64,000 nt of DNA from Paramacrobiotus metropolitanus (lineage: Eukaryota; Tardigrada; Eutardigrada; Parachela; Macrobiotidae): positions 1,054,001 to 1,118,000 of the forward strand of contig NW_026570237.1 in the NCBI RefSeq assembly GCF_019649055.1. Reading direction: 5' to 3'. This document shows positions 30,147 to 44,000 of this stretch, piece by piece. Below the pieces are notes generated by a model. It searched no databases. It worked only from the letters and a program-made list of their open reading frames with translations, and was not told the DNA's origin. A program made the translations under genes and the position numbers. The first letter of the stretch is position 1. Each line of letters opens with the position of its first letter.

Positions 30147-33100
30147 CTATAGCGAAACGCATTTTCGTTCATCATCTACGATAGGTTTCTTTAAAATTGA
30201 TACAAATGTACGGATATCCATACAGCTCCCAGTCTTCAGTACGCTTTGCGGATCCACTTCTGGATGTTTATCTATGACGTGATTCACCAGTGACCTTCGC
30301 AGCACGTATCCCCGCTTGCATTCGTGGCATTTGTAAGGCAACTCCTGGAAGGAGAATTTCCTGCGCGGATCTTGATACGCCTCCAGAAAGCCCTGCTTCT
30401 CCTTCTCTTTACGTTTGCTGTACTTATTTTTCGCGGATTCTTTGTGTTTCCCCTCGTGCACCCTTCGGATGTGATTTCGAAGATACAGTTTGGCCTTGAA
30501 TCGTTTCCCGCACTGGGTGCATACGTGCCGAAAATCCTTGTTATGCGACTGCATGTGTATCCTCCAGCGAATCTTATTCCGGCATACACACTGACAAACG
30601 TCGCACACCAACACGCTCCTGACGTCGTGGCTCTTTTCGTAATGCCTGCGAACCAGTTTGAACAGGGGGAACGTCTGTGGGCACATGGGACAGGGAAAGA
30701 CGCCGTCTTTCTGATGCGTCTGATGGTGGACACCAAGTGCAGCGTAAGTATCGAACTGCAGGGCGCAGTATATGCATTTATATTTATTATGAGCCTGCAA
30801 AAGGACGGGATAAATTAATTAATACTTCGATGTTTTTTGCATTGCGGACGCTTTCACAATACGGATTCGCGTACGCGACATCAAAGACACGGTATTTTCT
30901 GCATTGTTCCACTGTAGATAAACTTCTTAATTTTTTTGTTAATCTCGTGTACAAGCTGGAATAGAAAACAATAATGGTCACGCATTTAATTTTTGAAAAG
31001 TCGTTGTCAGGTGGAACAACACGGAGAACACCGTGTCTCTGGTGTCCGGTACGTGACTCCATACTGTGAAAATGTCCGGAATGGGAAATCGTCAAAGTAA
31101 GTAAGTTGTAAGTACTAATTTCACTGCAAGCAAATTGTTACACAAAACCTTACAGAGGCAGCCGAGCTTAACAATAATTAATTATGTGGCTTAACATAAC
31201 TGTTAACGTGTAAATGTGTATTAATTACTTTACCTGCATATTATGGACGTCGAGATGATGCTGGGAAAGATATTTCACTCTGCACTGCAGACATTCAAAC
31301 AGCCAATCTTTAGCAATAATTTCCCGATACTCCGGGTGATTTTTTTTATAATGCTTCGGCAATGTAAAAACTTGTTGGGGGCAGAATAGGCACTGCTTCC
31401 TCTCTTTGGCGTGGATCGAGTGATCCGCGGTGTGCACCGCCAATTCGGCGAAACTGGCTCCCGTGAAATCGCAAGCGGGACACGTTCGTTCTGGCCGCGC
31501 TTGAGAATCGTTCAGTACTCCGTGTGAGAGCTCATGGATATCCAATAAAGATTTATTCAGGAAATACTTTTGACAGGCTGTACAGAAAAACGAAAGACGC
31601 CCAGTTTTTTGCATGTACTCGATGGCCTCTTGACGCAATTCCGCGGTTACTTCAGCTCCACGTGCCGCATGCATCTATGAGTAGAGCATTATTATACTCT
31701 TGTTACACGTACACATCACACAACCATATCACAATATTACTGACAACAGACGTTACTCGGATGGAATCAGAAAAAAGCATCAGGTTGTTTACTGTTTAAC
31801 CGTAGCAGCTGTACCATTGATATATGCCTGCGTAAACGAAACATCGAGCGATACCGCATTCCGCACGTTTCGCAAGTATGATTGAAATCCTCAGACGCAT
31901 ATTCCGGATGTTCTTGGCTCAAATGGGCCCGTAATTTAGGCACCAGAATGTGGCACACCGGGCACTCCGTTTTTGCTTTACGTGGATTCTTCCGCCGTGC
32001 CGGGAATGTCGAACTCTGTCGGTCGGCAATTTCCGGGGTTTCAGCACTTTCAAAGTCGCCTGCAACGATCGAATATGAGACCATAAATAGCTAAGTATGA
32101 AGCGCTGCCAACGAGGGAATTGACTCCTGGGCCAACATAAAATTAACGTGAACACATCTATTTCGTTGAATCCAGTCACATTCCAGTGTAATTGGTCACC
32201 ATGATGCAGAACAAATATTATTTACCATTTCCCTTTGGAGTGCCATTAGAATGGGACGGCTCCATCCGCACGATCTTCGTTGCGCGGATGGGTTTGTCAA
32301 TAACCCGGTCAGAATTTGCCAGGACGAGCTGGTCACAATAATCCACATCAGATTCTGCCAGCATTATTTTCCTGGCTGATCGGAGGGTGCTTTTTCGTGA
32401 GATTGTCATAGGCTCGGTTTTACTGCGGTCTTCGCGGGGAGATTGGATTTTACTGAATGGGGGACGGAACTCGATCTCTGGAGAGCCTTCGCGCATGGTG
32501 TTTGCTTTAATCGGAAGTGAGCCGCTGTTACTACACGCCGGCAAAAATGACACACTTCCATCGTCGTCCATTCGCAAATCTGCGGATTCATGGAGAGCAG
32601 GAAAGGGAATCGCAAAAGCGGATGCGCTCGCCAGGCATCCATTGACCGGTGGTGGAGCACTTTCGCCTCCGTCGAAAATGCGCAAGGTTGATGATACACC
32701 GGGCCGTATGTGGGGAGAAATCAGCACATCCCCAAGGTCACTTGCATTATTTTCGATCATCTGCGTCCCAAACGAATCGCCATCCCAATCAAAAGTGTCA
32801 ACATGTGAACCGGTTTCCATTGGCGTTGGAGGAGAGGTCGGTGGCAGTGCATTTTCATTATGATCATCATACTCCATACCTGCAAAACACATCGGCAATA
32901 CTAGCAAAACAAATTTCACCAGCAAACCATGCAACATCGATAATACGTACTGTATCTGTACAGCAAGTTAAAAAAGTGCAAAAAGGAAAAAATATAAATT
33001 TTCAAACTTCCACAGGCAGTAATCATCAGAATACAAACTGTCCTTAAAATGAAGGCGTAGTAGCAAAACTTACCAGTAAAGATATTCAAGCATTCAATTG

Positions 33101-34492
33101 TATAACAAGAAAGCCGCAGCATAGTCAAAATTCAATACTGCTGCTGATGCATTGCTAGTAATCAATTCGATAATATTTTACATACTAACCTGTTACATAA
33201 AAGCTTCCGCTCTCTTGTTTTACCCTCTGGACATTCGCGCATCCAATTGTTCGGGAGTATATAGCAGAATAGCAGACCTTCAGTTCTTCGCCGGGCAAAA
33301 TGTTCCTAACGCTGACAAAGACTATTTGCGATCCGCGGAGATAAACGGCCAGATTCTTCTCCGCCGAATTCTCAGTGAAACGCACGTAGCGCATCCAGTT
33401 GGAGAAGAGCTCCGAGTCCAGCTGGAAGAAACGCAGCTGGCCGTCTTCCGCGCTGGGAAATGCATAAACATATGTTTCGCTGCATCTCTCCGCCAGCGGA
33501 GCCACCAGGGGGCCGAAAACGGTGTGAGGCGGGATTCGAGCATTCGCTACCACTTTCTTCCCTGCAACAGACGTAATGGCCGTAATGCGCAGTTAGAAAT
33601 ACTACTTACGGCATTTCATAAACAAATAACTTATTTGATCATGTGTTTTCGCAAAATACGGTATTATGATACCACCCACGCAAAATATCAGCGCACACCC
33701 TTCTTCTTTACATAGTTTAAAAGCATTATATTTTATCTGCGATAGGGTTTTCTTTCAACGCTTTTCGAGTTTATAAAGTACTATAACATTAACTTGCTGA
33801 CAGTCCTACGTTATTAGGTATGTATAATGTACTGTACGAGTAGTATTGCTGAATTTTATTTCAATGCATCCACGCAAGTTAATTTTTCAAGGCGTAAATT
33901 TCAAACGCAATTGCACATAAAAATGGGAAAAATAAAACACATTTGATTAAAAAATAATGCATAATAGTAATTTATTAAAGCACTTCGCTGATTTTTTGTA
34001 ATATTCTGCAGCGATGCAAACTCCGAATCTACCAAGCACCAAAATGCACTACCAAGCACCAACCTGTGGAGGAATCAGCGCAAACATCCCGGTGCAAGAT
34101 TTTAGGCAGACTGGCCAGTGCGAAGGGAACCACGCTCTCATTGGGAACGCTTTTGGCATGCAACCAACAAGGCTCCTCCAAAAACTGCTGGCATACAGCG
34201 CAAACTAAAGGAATGAATAGATAAACCCTTTACAAGAACAGCAAACAGATGGAAATGAACTGGCAACGAGAGTGGCTGAACCGTGAAACGATGGGTCGGA
34301 CGACGGAATTGGTAAGTAACACTGTAACAGCAACTTACAGATTCGTTCTTGCCGATGGCGTACGCAGCTAGCACGAGATCCCTCCGGTGAAATTCGCCGA
34401 TTCTGAAGTCCTTGCCACGGTTCATCCTGGTCAGGAATGAGCGACTCGCTGTCCGTGGCAGGCAAACAGCAGTCGATGGAGTCCAGTTCCAT
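30147..34492 (-). CDS. PRDM unit C: PR/SET-domain C2H2 zinc-finger protein, intact (884 aa)
   Basis: Exons (transcript order): 34339-34492, 34064-34204, 33190-33561, 32226-32879, 31815-32059, 31234-31674, 30147-30794. Every intron is GT-AG and phases join without break. Exon 1 is a short acidic leader (MELDSIDCCLPATDSESL). Exon 2 has CAVCQQF, the zinc-knuckle position of PRDM4/7/9/11. Exon 3 is the PR/SET domain (FFQLDSELFSNWMRYVRF, LAVYLRGSQIVF, ILPGEELKVCYSAIY). Exon 4 is a Ser/Pro/Asp linker with SPEI and RKSTLRSA. Exons 5, 6 and 7 add 2, 4 and 5 C2H2 fingers. The last ~22 residues (after DPQSV) differ from D and E. Likely a nuclear DNA-binding histone methyltransferase-like regulator; activity is unproven. 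Confidence 0.88.
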
Positions 34493-35690
34493 GATGACGA
34501 AGGGACGCGATAACTGGCTCAGCACCAGTCACAACAGATAGAAGTACTGAACCTGGATACCATCGAATGATGGCTTGCTTACTCTCAACGTGTGAGTTGG
34601 CAAAATTTGTAGATTCGCGGAAGAATCTGTAGATTGTAGATGTTCTTAGAGAATGTTTAACAGTTTAACCGTGTTTAACGCGAACAAAAGAAACCCGGGA
34701 TATTTTGTATTATGCCCTCACAGAACTAGTGAGCAGTCTGTCGACTCGCACCATTTGTTACAAAGAACCAAATGCGACTGCCCCTGCAATGTGGTTACCT
34801 GTGATACATCAATAGTTGGGTGGTAAGTGGTAACTGGCAAGTTACAATGGTGTCCCGCCGCTTCGTCGGTCGGAGTAATCTCACCAATAAAATCGATCTC
34901 ACTAATAAAATCACGATAGTCTTCGATCCCACTAATAAAATCGCGATAGTCTTCGATCTCACTAATAAAATCGCGTTTTGGCTGTTCCAGCTGAACACTG
35001 AACACCCCCGCAGCTTCCAGAAAGCCTGAATCAGTCCCGGTTCTTAGTTTTCTCAGATTTTCCTACCCGTCGTTTTTGTGACGGCTGACGAAGTGTTTGA
35101 GGTCACCGATGGGTGGTATTCCTGCCGGACTGCAGTTTGCAGCAGAAGGTATAGTACAGAATAGAACATAAAAGTCCGGAAGTGGTTGGCAGTTACACAG
35201 TTACACACTTTGTCCTGTGAGAACACATTGTAAGCCGACCACAAAAGATGTCCCATGTGTACATTTTCAGTAAACCAACATCTACTTAAGCAACATACAC
35301 TGGCAGCCAAGCTCATAAATACTTATCTACGAAAAAGTTCAAGCGTGAAGCGCGACAGCATTCTTCGAACTTACAATTAAACAGGTATCCATGGCGGAAC
35401 GAATTTCCGATCATCATCTACGAAAGGTTTTTTTAATTTTTAGCCAGTTTAATTTTTTAAGCAAGCAAAACATATATATGTATAATAAATGAATACAAGC
35501 AATTGATGCAAATGTATGCATCTCTGTACTCAACATCATGGTAATCATTAGTAGTAATTCTGAGGCAACGAGTTGCTAAAATTTGACAGGAATAAAAAAA
35601 TGGTTGAAGGAATCAAAAAATACAGTTCACACGGAACTCCGCATGAAACATGAATCGTGCGATTTTTCAAGTTCAACAGTCTGTAAAGCT
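34493..35690. other. spacer between units C and D (upstream region of C)
   Basis: No ORF is supported. P block about 34540-34740, Q block about 34770-35300. Inside Q, about 34870-34975 holds three to four direct repeats of actaataaaatcgcgatagt type (period about 34 bp), unique to this copy. A TATA-like ataaaagtccggaag sits at about 35167 on the + strand. Confidence 0.55.
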
Positions 35691-38600
35691 TTATTCCTCC
35701 GCAATCGTCATCACCGGTACGCTCTGCGGATCCATTTCAGGATGGTTTTCCCTGATGTGATCGATAAATGCCCTTCGCCGCACGTATCCCCGCTTACATT
35801 CGTGGCATTTATAGGGGAAATCATCGAAGGGAAACTTCCTTTGCGGGTGTGTGTAAGGCACTTTTGCTTTGCGCTTACTGTACTTCTTTTTCTCGGATTC
35901 TCGGTGTTTCCCCTCGTGCACCCGTCGAATATGATTTTGAAGATATCGTGCGGCGTTACAGCGTTTTCCGCACTGAGTGCAGGCGTGCTGGTAATCGTCG
36001 TTATGCGACTGCATGTGCATCCTCAAGCCCTTCCTACCCCGGCACACAAACTGACACACTTCGCACTCCAGCATGCTCTGGACGTCGTGGGTCTTTCGGT
36101 AATGCACTCGTAACGGCTGGTACAGGGGGAACGTCAGCGGGCATATCGGACAGGGAAAGACACCGTCTTTCCGATGCGTTAGATTGTGGACAGTAAGTGA
36201 AGGGGCAGTATCGAACGGCAGGGCGCAGTATAGGCATTTATATTTGCTATGAGTCTGCAAAAACACCCGAGAAATTATTCCTGACAGAAGACGCGATTAC
36301 GACTTGACTACAAGTAAGCTGTAAATCAAGAATGATTGATTACGCATCACAGCTGGGGAAAAACCTCGCCGAGGACCACAGCAAAACCTTACCTCACTAA
36401 ACTATTTCATCACTTAGCATACAGAGTACTAATGATCTTACCCGCATATGGACATCCAAGTGAACCTTGGAATGAAACTTCATCTGGCACTCTTGGCACT
36501 CAAACTGCCAATCTTTAGATACAAGATCCCGGTATTCCGGGTGATACCTTTTGTAATGCGTCCAAAGCTTAAAAATTTGCAGCGGGCAGAGAAGACACTG
36601 CTTCCTGTCTTTGGGGCTAATAGCGTGATCGGCCGTGTGCAGCGCCAGTTCGGCGAAACTGGCTCCCGTGAAATCACAAACGGGACATGTTCGTTCTGGC
36701 CGCGCTTGATAATCTTCCAGCACACGGTGTGATAGCTCATGGATATCCAATAAAGATTTATTCACGAAATACTTCAGGCAGCGTGCACAGAAAAACGACC
36801 CCCTTCCGGTTTTCCTCATGTACTCGATGGCCTCTTGACGCGACTCCTCGGTCAATTCAGCACCACACACCGTATGCACCTACGAGTACAGCACAAATAC
36901 AGGAAACTGTGCACAACAATAATACAGTAGTACCGAAAAAGAACTTTAATTAAAGAGCTGAAAGGACAAAGTATTGGGCTCAATCGTAGCAGCTATACCC
37001 TTGATACATGGAGGCGCAAATGAAGCATCGTTCGATACCGCATTCCGCACGTTTCGCAAGCATGCTTGAACTCCTCGGACGCATATTCCGGATGTTCTTG
37101 GCTTAAATGAACGCGTAATTGGAAGACTGCGATGTGACACACCGGGCACTCCATGCGAATCCCTCCGTCATACAAATTCTTCCGTCTTGCGCGGAAGACA
37201 CGACTCTGTCTGCCTGCAGTTTCGGGGGATTCCCTCACTTCCAAGTCACCTACAAAAAAGAACGCGAATTTGTCGCATCTCTCACGCCAGCTAGTATAAT
37301 TCATCGCAACATGTTTACACAGTTGAATGGCGTAAATCGCGACAATGATGGCGAACAATATAATTTACCATTTCCATTCGACGCGCCATTTACATGGGAA
37401 AGGTCCATTCCAGCTGCCTTCGTTTCTCGGACGGGTTTGTCCTTAATCCGGTGCGAAATTGTTTCGACGATCTGATCACAGCCATTCCCTTCTGCAAGTG
37501 TAACACTTCCTCTGGCCGCTGATCGAAGGGTGCTTCTTCTGGAAACTGTTTCTGCATTTCTTTCAAGCCCTTCTTGCGCCTTTCGCTGGGAACTTGGAGC
37601 TATACCGAATGGGGGACGATACTCGATCTCCGGAGAGTCCTCACGCATCGTACGTGCTGTAACCGGTGGTGCATCTCGGCTACTACTCGGTGGCGGAGGT
37701 GACGCACTTCCACCGTCGTCCATTCCCAAATCTGCAGCTTCATAGTGAGAAGAAGGGGGAATTGCACAGGCGGATGTGCTCGCCAGGAATCTTCCATTCA
37801 CACCCTCAACTCTTTTCAGGCTGTGCGCAGCTAACGATTTAGCGGGCCGTATGTGGGGAGAAATCAGCACATCCCGAAGACCAGTTGCGTTATTTTGGAT
37901 CATCTGCGTCCCCAATGAATCGCCATCCCATTCAAAACTGTCAACATGTGAGCCCGTTTCTATTGGCGTTTGGGGAGACGTCGGTGGCAGAGCATTTTCA
38001 TTGTGATCACCATACTCCATATCTGCAAAAGACATCGGCAATACTGCCCGTAGCAAAACAAATGTCGCCAGCAAATCATGCAACATTAATTACAAAGTTT
38101 ATACGTACACCAAACAGGTGAGACATCAACGAAAAATTATATTTTCACAGGCAGTAATCATCAGAATACAAAATGAATTCCGTAAAATAAAGAGTAATAG
38201 AAAAACTTACTGTACCATTTAAGATACTCAAGCAATAAATTGGGTAACAAGAAAGCAGCAACATACTTAAAACTCAATATGTTAAAACTGCTTGCTAGCT
38301 TCCGTTTGTTTCTACTTGCCAATGTAGTCCGAAGGGATACTGCTGTCTGAATTTTGCTATTTTAGCCAGGTTTAAATTCCCACGCTATGATGGCAATTTT
38401 AGCTCTTAATGGATTACCTGTCTACTTCACAATCAATAATCATAAACAATACCCGGACTGCTCCTGCGGTGTACGAGCAGTGGTCAATTCAATAATACGA
38501 AATATTTTACCTACTAACCTGTTACACAAAAGCTCTCGTTCTCTTGTTTTACGCTCTGAACATTCGTGCATCCAATTGTTCGGGAGTATTTAGCAGAGTA

Positions 38601-39780
38601 GCACACCCTTAGCTCTTCGCCGGGCAGAATGGTACGGACACTGACGAAGACGATTTGCGATCCGCGGAGATACACAGCCAGATTCTTCTCCGCAGGATTC
38701 TCAGTAAAACGCACATAGCGCATCCAGTTGGAGAAGAGCTCCGAGTCCAGCTGGAAGAAACGCAGCTGGCCGTCGTCCGTGCTGGGAAATGCACAGACAT
38801 AGTTATCGCTGCATTTCTCCGCAAACGGAGCCACCAGTGGGCCGAAAACGGTCTGAGGCGGAATTCGGATATTCGCCAGCACTTTCTTCCCTGCAACAGA
38901 CGCGGCAATGCGTATTGCAACTGTCACTAGATGCCCGTTGCACATAAGCAATACTTACAAAAGTTCATAAACAAATAACTTATATCAAATAAGATATTTT
39001 GTTTTTTATAAATTGTCGCAAGCAGGCGTTTTCTAAAACATTCAGCGCGCACCGTTCAACTTTCTGTGGTTTAAAAAATGTTGTATTTTATCTACGATGG
39101 ATTTCCGTTCAACAGTTTCCGAGTGTATAAACACTAAAGCTTGACCTGCTGGATTTTACTGAATTTTACTGCTGCCGTACTACTAAATTTTTACTACAGT
39201 ATATTGCAAATTACTTCGAGATCAAGCAAGCCAATTTTGGCATGAATGAGAAAAACAACTACACATAAAAAAGGGAAAAATAAAACATAAGATTAATAAA
39301 TTAAAACACTGTTTCGATTCATTTATAATTTTTGCTACGAGTACACCAAGTACCAACCTGTGGAGGAATCAGCGCAAACATCGAGGTGCAAGATTTTAGG
39401 CAGACTGGCCAGTGCAAAGGGAACCACGCTCTCGTTGGGAACACTTCTGGCATGAAACCAACAGGGCTCCTCCAGAAACTGCTGGCACACAGCGCAAACT
39501 AAAGGAATGATTAGATAAACCCTTCGTCCAAACAGCAAAAATATGGAAATGACTTGAGACATCGAGTCGAACGACGGCACAGTTACAGTAACACTACATG
39601 TACAACAGCAACTTGTCACTTACAGATTCGTTCTTGCCAATGGCCTACGCAACGGCCCTGAGATTCCTCCGGCGAAATCAGCCGAACTTGAAGACCTTGG
39701 CACGGTGCACCCTGGCCGGGAGCGAGCGATTCGCTATCCGTTGCAGGCAAACAGCAGTCGACGGAGTCGAGTTCCGTCAT
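35691..39780 (-). CDS. PRDM unit D: PR/SET-domain C2H2 zinc-finger protein, intact (858 aa)
   Basis: Exons: 39624-39780, 39358-39498, 38519-38890, 37369-38022, 36999-37249, 36442-36879, 35691-36254. All are GT-AG with consistent phase. PR/SET exon: NWMRYVRF, ENPAEKNLAVYLRGSQIVF, ILPGEELRVCYSAKY. The linker keeps REDSPEIEYRPPFG and SRRSTLRSA. There are eleven C2H2 fingers on three exons; two fingers have their His pair split by an intron (exons 5/6 and 6/7). Exon 7 is shorter than in E because the basic segment after finger 8 is reduced (SKRKAKVPYTHPQRK). Paralogous to C and E; D and E are the closest pair. Confidence 0.88.
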
Positions 39781-41078
39781 GACAAACAGTCACAAACTGC
39801 GAAGGAAGTTCCAAGGCATCGATAACTGGCTCAGCAAGTTACAACGGAGGCTGAATCTAGATACCATCGCGTGATGGCTCGCTTACTCCCAACGCGCACG
39901 TTACTAAAATCCGTAGATTTGTGGAAGATTTTCTTAGGGAATGTTTAACGCGAACAAAAGAAACACAGGATATTTTGTTGGTTTGCGCGATTTTCAACAG
40001 AAACATTCTGTCGACTCAACCAAAGGTATTTAATATACCAAAGGTACTTAACAGGCTTAACTCGACTGACAATTTTGAGAGGCTGCATGCACGTAATCAA
40101 AAGCGACTGCCACCTGCAATGTGGTTACGTGTAATACACCACAGCTGGGTGGTAACCTAAAACGGTAGCGCGCCGCGTTTCGTCGACCGTCAGGCGTCAC
40201 GTATTCGTCGCCTTAATTAAATCGTACACTTTCGCCTTTGGACTGTTTGGATGCTGTTCCAGCTGATTACCTCCGCAACATTCAGAAAGCCGGGGTCACT
40301 TCCGTTTCTCAGTTCTCTCAGGTTTTCCTAGCCGCCGATTTTTGTGACGGTTGACGAAGTGTTACTCGAGTGGTCGACGAAATGTCGATGAGCCACTCGT
40401 AGATTAGAAATGGGTGCTCCTGCCCGAATGCAGCCGAAGTGTCAGTCCATAACAAAAAATGAAAGGCCGGAAGTCGTTCGTAGTTACGCTTGTCCTGTGG
40501 GAACGCGTTGTAAGCCGATTACAACATATAGTGCATGTGTAGATTTTCAGTTAACCATAATCTACGTCAATTTTTGTTTAAATTTCAGCAGTTTTCAGCT
40601 TTTTGTTAAATAAATTTACACCAACCATGTACAAAAATATCTACGAAAAAGTTCAGGCGTGAAGCGCGACAACATTGCTTCACACTTACAATTAAACAGG
40701 TATCTACAGCGGAACGAACTTTCGATCATCATCTACGATAAGTTTTTTTTTAAATTTTAGCCAGTTTAATTCTTTTAGCAAGCATATACATGAATAATAA
40801 ACACAAAATACAAGCAATGGATGCAAATGCATGCATATCTTTACTGTTCCCGAACATCATGAAAGTACCAAAATATCAAGGTGGGTATATATACCCACCT
40901 TGAAAATATTCTGAGACTTCTGTTGTGAGACAACGTAAGTAGTACTGTAATAGTAATTCTGAGACAACGAGTTGCTAAAACTTGATAGTCAACATGGTCG
41001 AAGGAATCAAAAATATAGTTTACACAGAACTGCACACGAAACGTGAATCGTGTGAGTTAATTTCAGCAATTTGAAAGC
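39781..41078. other. spacer between units D and E (upstream region of D)
   Basis: P block about 39840-40010 and Q block about 40100-40600. Around 40078 the sequence gagaggctgcatgcacg matches the hAT MITE insertion site of the next spacer, but without the insert. No gene. A short perfect palindrome (aaggtgggtatatatacccacctt) lies at about 40879-40902. Confidence 0.55.
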
Positions 41079-44000
41079 TTATTCCTCCGCAAACATCATC
41101 ACCGGTACGCTCTGCGGATCCAGTTCAGGATGTCTTTCTCTGACGTGATCCATCAGTGACCTTCGCAGCAAGTATCCCCGCTTACATTCGTGGCATTTAA
41201 AGGGGAAACCTTCGAACGGAAATTTCCTTCGGGGATCTGCGTAAGGCTTGAGCAAGCCCTGCTTTTCTTTCTCTTTGCGCTTACTGTACTTATTTTTCTC
41301 AGATTCCATGTGTTTCCCTTCGTGCACCCGTCGGACATGATTTCGAAGATATCGTTCAGCCTTACAGCGCTTCCCGCACTGGGTGCAGGCATACCGGTAA
41401 TCCTGGTTATGCGACTGCATGTGCAACTTTAAGCGAACCTTATTTTTGCACACGAACTGACATACTTCGCAGACTGACACGTTCTTGACGTCGTGGTTCT
41501 TTCGGTAATGCTTACGAAACGGCCTGTACAAGGGGAACGTCCGTGGGCACATGGGACAGGGAAAGACACCGTCTTTCTGATGGGTTAGATTGTGGACTCT
41601 CAGCGCATTGCCAGTATCGAACTGCAGGGCGCAATATACGCATTTATAATTACTATGAGTCTGCAAAAAGACGGGAGAAATTATTCCTGACAAAATTTCG
41701 CCTTTATTACCAGCAAACTGTAAATGAGGAATAATTAATTGAGCATCACAGCTGAAGAAAAACCTCGTTGAGCACCACACCAAAACCTTACCATACTAAA
41801 CTACAGAGTATTTCATTACTTAGCAGTTGGCACACCAATGACCTTACCCGCAGATGGGCGTCCAAGTGAATCTTGGAAAGATACTTCACTCGGCACTGCT
41901 GGCACTCAAACTGCCAATCTTTAGATACAAGTTCCCGGTATTCCGGGTGATACTTTTTGTAATGCGCCGACAGTTGAACAATTTGCAGCGGGCAGAGAAG
42001 ACACTGTTTCCTGTCCTTGGGGCTGATAGCGTGATCGGCCGTGTGCAGCGCCAGTTCGGCGAAAGTGGCTCCCGTGAAATCGCAAACTGGACATGTTCGT
42101 TCTGCCCGCGCTTGATAATCTTCCACTGCTCGGTGTGACAGCTCATGGATAGCCCATAAAGATTTATTCACGAAATACTTATTGCAGCCTGCACAGAAAT
42201 ACGAAAGACTTCCGGTTTCTCGCATGTACTCGATGGCCTCTTGATGCGATTCCGCGGTTATTTCGGCTCCACATACCGAATGGAACTACGAATTATGCAA
42301 ATACAGAAATAATGCACAACAACAATACAGTAGTACTGAAAAAGAACGTGTAAATACCCGGCTGAAAATTAATAAGATAAAGTACTGGGTCAACCGCAGC
42401 AGCCGTACCATTGATATATGGACGCGCAAACGGCGCATCGTCCGATACCGCATTCCGCACGTTTGACAAGCATGCTTGAACTCCTCGGACGCATATTCCG
42501 GATGTTCTTGGCTTAAATGAACGCGTAATTGGAACACCGCGATGTGACACACCGGGCACTCCATGCGAATCCCTCCGTCATACAAATTCTTCCGTCTTGC
42601 GCGGAAGGCACAACTCTGTCCGTCTGGGGATTCAGTCACTTCCAAGTCACCTGCAACAACGAACGAGGACTGTCGCATCTCTCACAATAGCTAATCTCCA
42701 TGGTCGAAGTAAAATTCATCTGAATTGCTAACGTAACACGTAACGTCTGAACACGTAACACACTGAGCTGACAGGCGTAATTCGTGACAACGATATAGAG
42801 CAACATTATTTACCATTTCCGCTTGACGCGCCATTTAAACAGGACGGCTCCATGCGCACTACGTTCGTTTCTCGGATGGGTTTGTCCTTAATCCGGTGCG
42901 AAACGGTTTCGACGATCTGATCACAGCCATCCCGTTGTGAAAGTGTAACAGTTTCTCTGGCCGCTGATCGGAGGGTGCTTCTTCTGGAAACTGTCTCTGC
43001 ATTTATTTCAAGCTCTTCTTTGTTGCGCCTTTCGGTGGGAACTTGGACTGTACCGAATGGGGGACGATATTCGATCTCGGGAGAGTCCTCGCGCATCGTA
43101 CGTGCTGTCACCGGTGGTGCATCTCGGCTACCACTCGGTGGCGGAGGTGACGCACTTCCACCGTCGTCCATTCCCAAATCTGCAGCTTCATAGTGAGGAG
43201 AAGGGGGAATTGCACAGGCGGATGTGCTCGCCAGGAATCTTCCATTCACACCCCCAACTCTTTTCAGGCTGTGCGCAGCTAACGATTTAGCGGGCCGTAT
43301 GTGGGGAGAAACCAGCACATCCCGAAGGCCACTTGCGTTATTTTCGATCATCTGCGTCCCTGACGAATCGCCATCCCATTCAAAAGTGTCAACATGTGAG
43401 CCAGTTTCCATTAGATTTTGGGGATAGGTCGGTGGCAGAGCATTTTCATTGTGATCACCATACTCCATATCTGCAAAAGACATCGGCAATACTACCCGTA
43501 GCAAAACAAATTTCACCAACAAATCATGCAACACCAATTATACGTACTGTATCTGTACAGCAAGTTACTGAAGCTGGCGTGCTAACAGGTTAGTCATTAA
43601 TAAAAAAATTATATTTTCACGAACAGTAATCATCAGAATACAACATGAATTCTTAAAATGAAGGAGTAATAGAAAAACTTACCATTTAAGATACTCAAGC
43701 AATAAACTGGGCAACAAGCAAGCCGCAACATAGCAATTTGTTAAAACTGCTGGCTAGCTTTCGTTCATGTTCACTTGCCAACGATGCAGGGCTACTGCTG
43801 TTTAAATTTTGTTATTTTAGCCAATCATAAACAACAATAAGAATGGTGCTGCAATGCTAATGATCAATTCGATAATAAAAAGTATTCTACATACTATTGT
43901 ACTAACCTGTTACACAAAAGCTCTCGTTCTCTTGTTTTGCGCTCTGAACATTCGTGCATCCAATTGCTCGGGAGTATTTAGCAGAATAGCACACCCTTAG

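Noticed and set aside
35691-36237. Plus-strand ORFs over the finger exons (for example 35583-36113, 41190-41432, 47456-47821, 56724-57215)
   Set aside because: They recur in every unit because the antisense of the conserved finger exons stays open; the minus strand carries the C2H2 motifs and splice sites.
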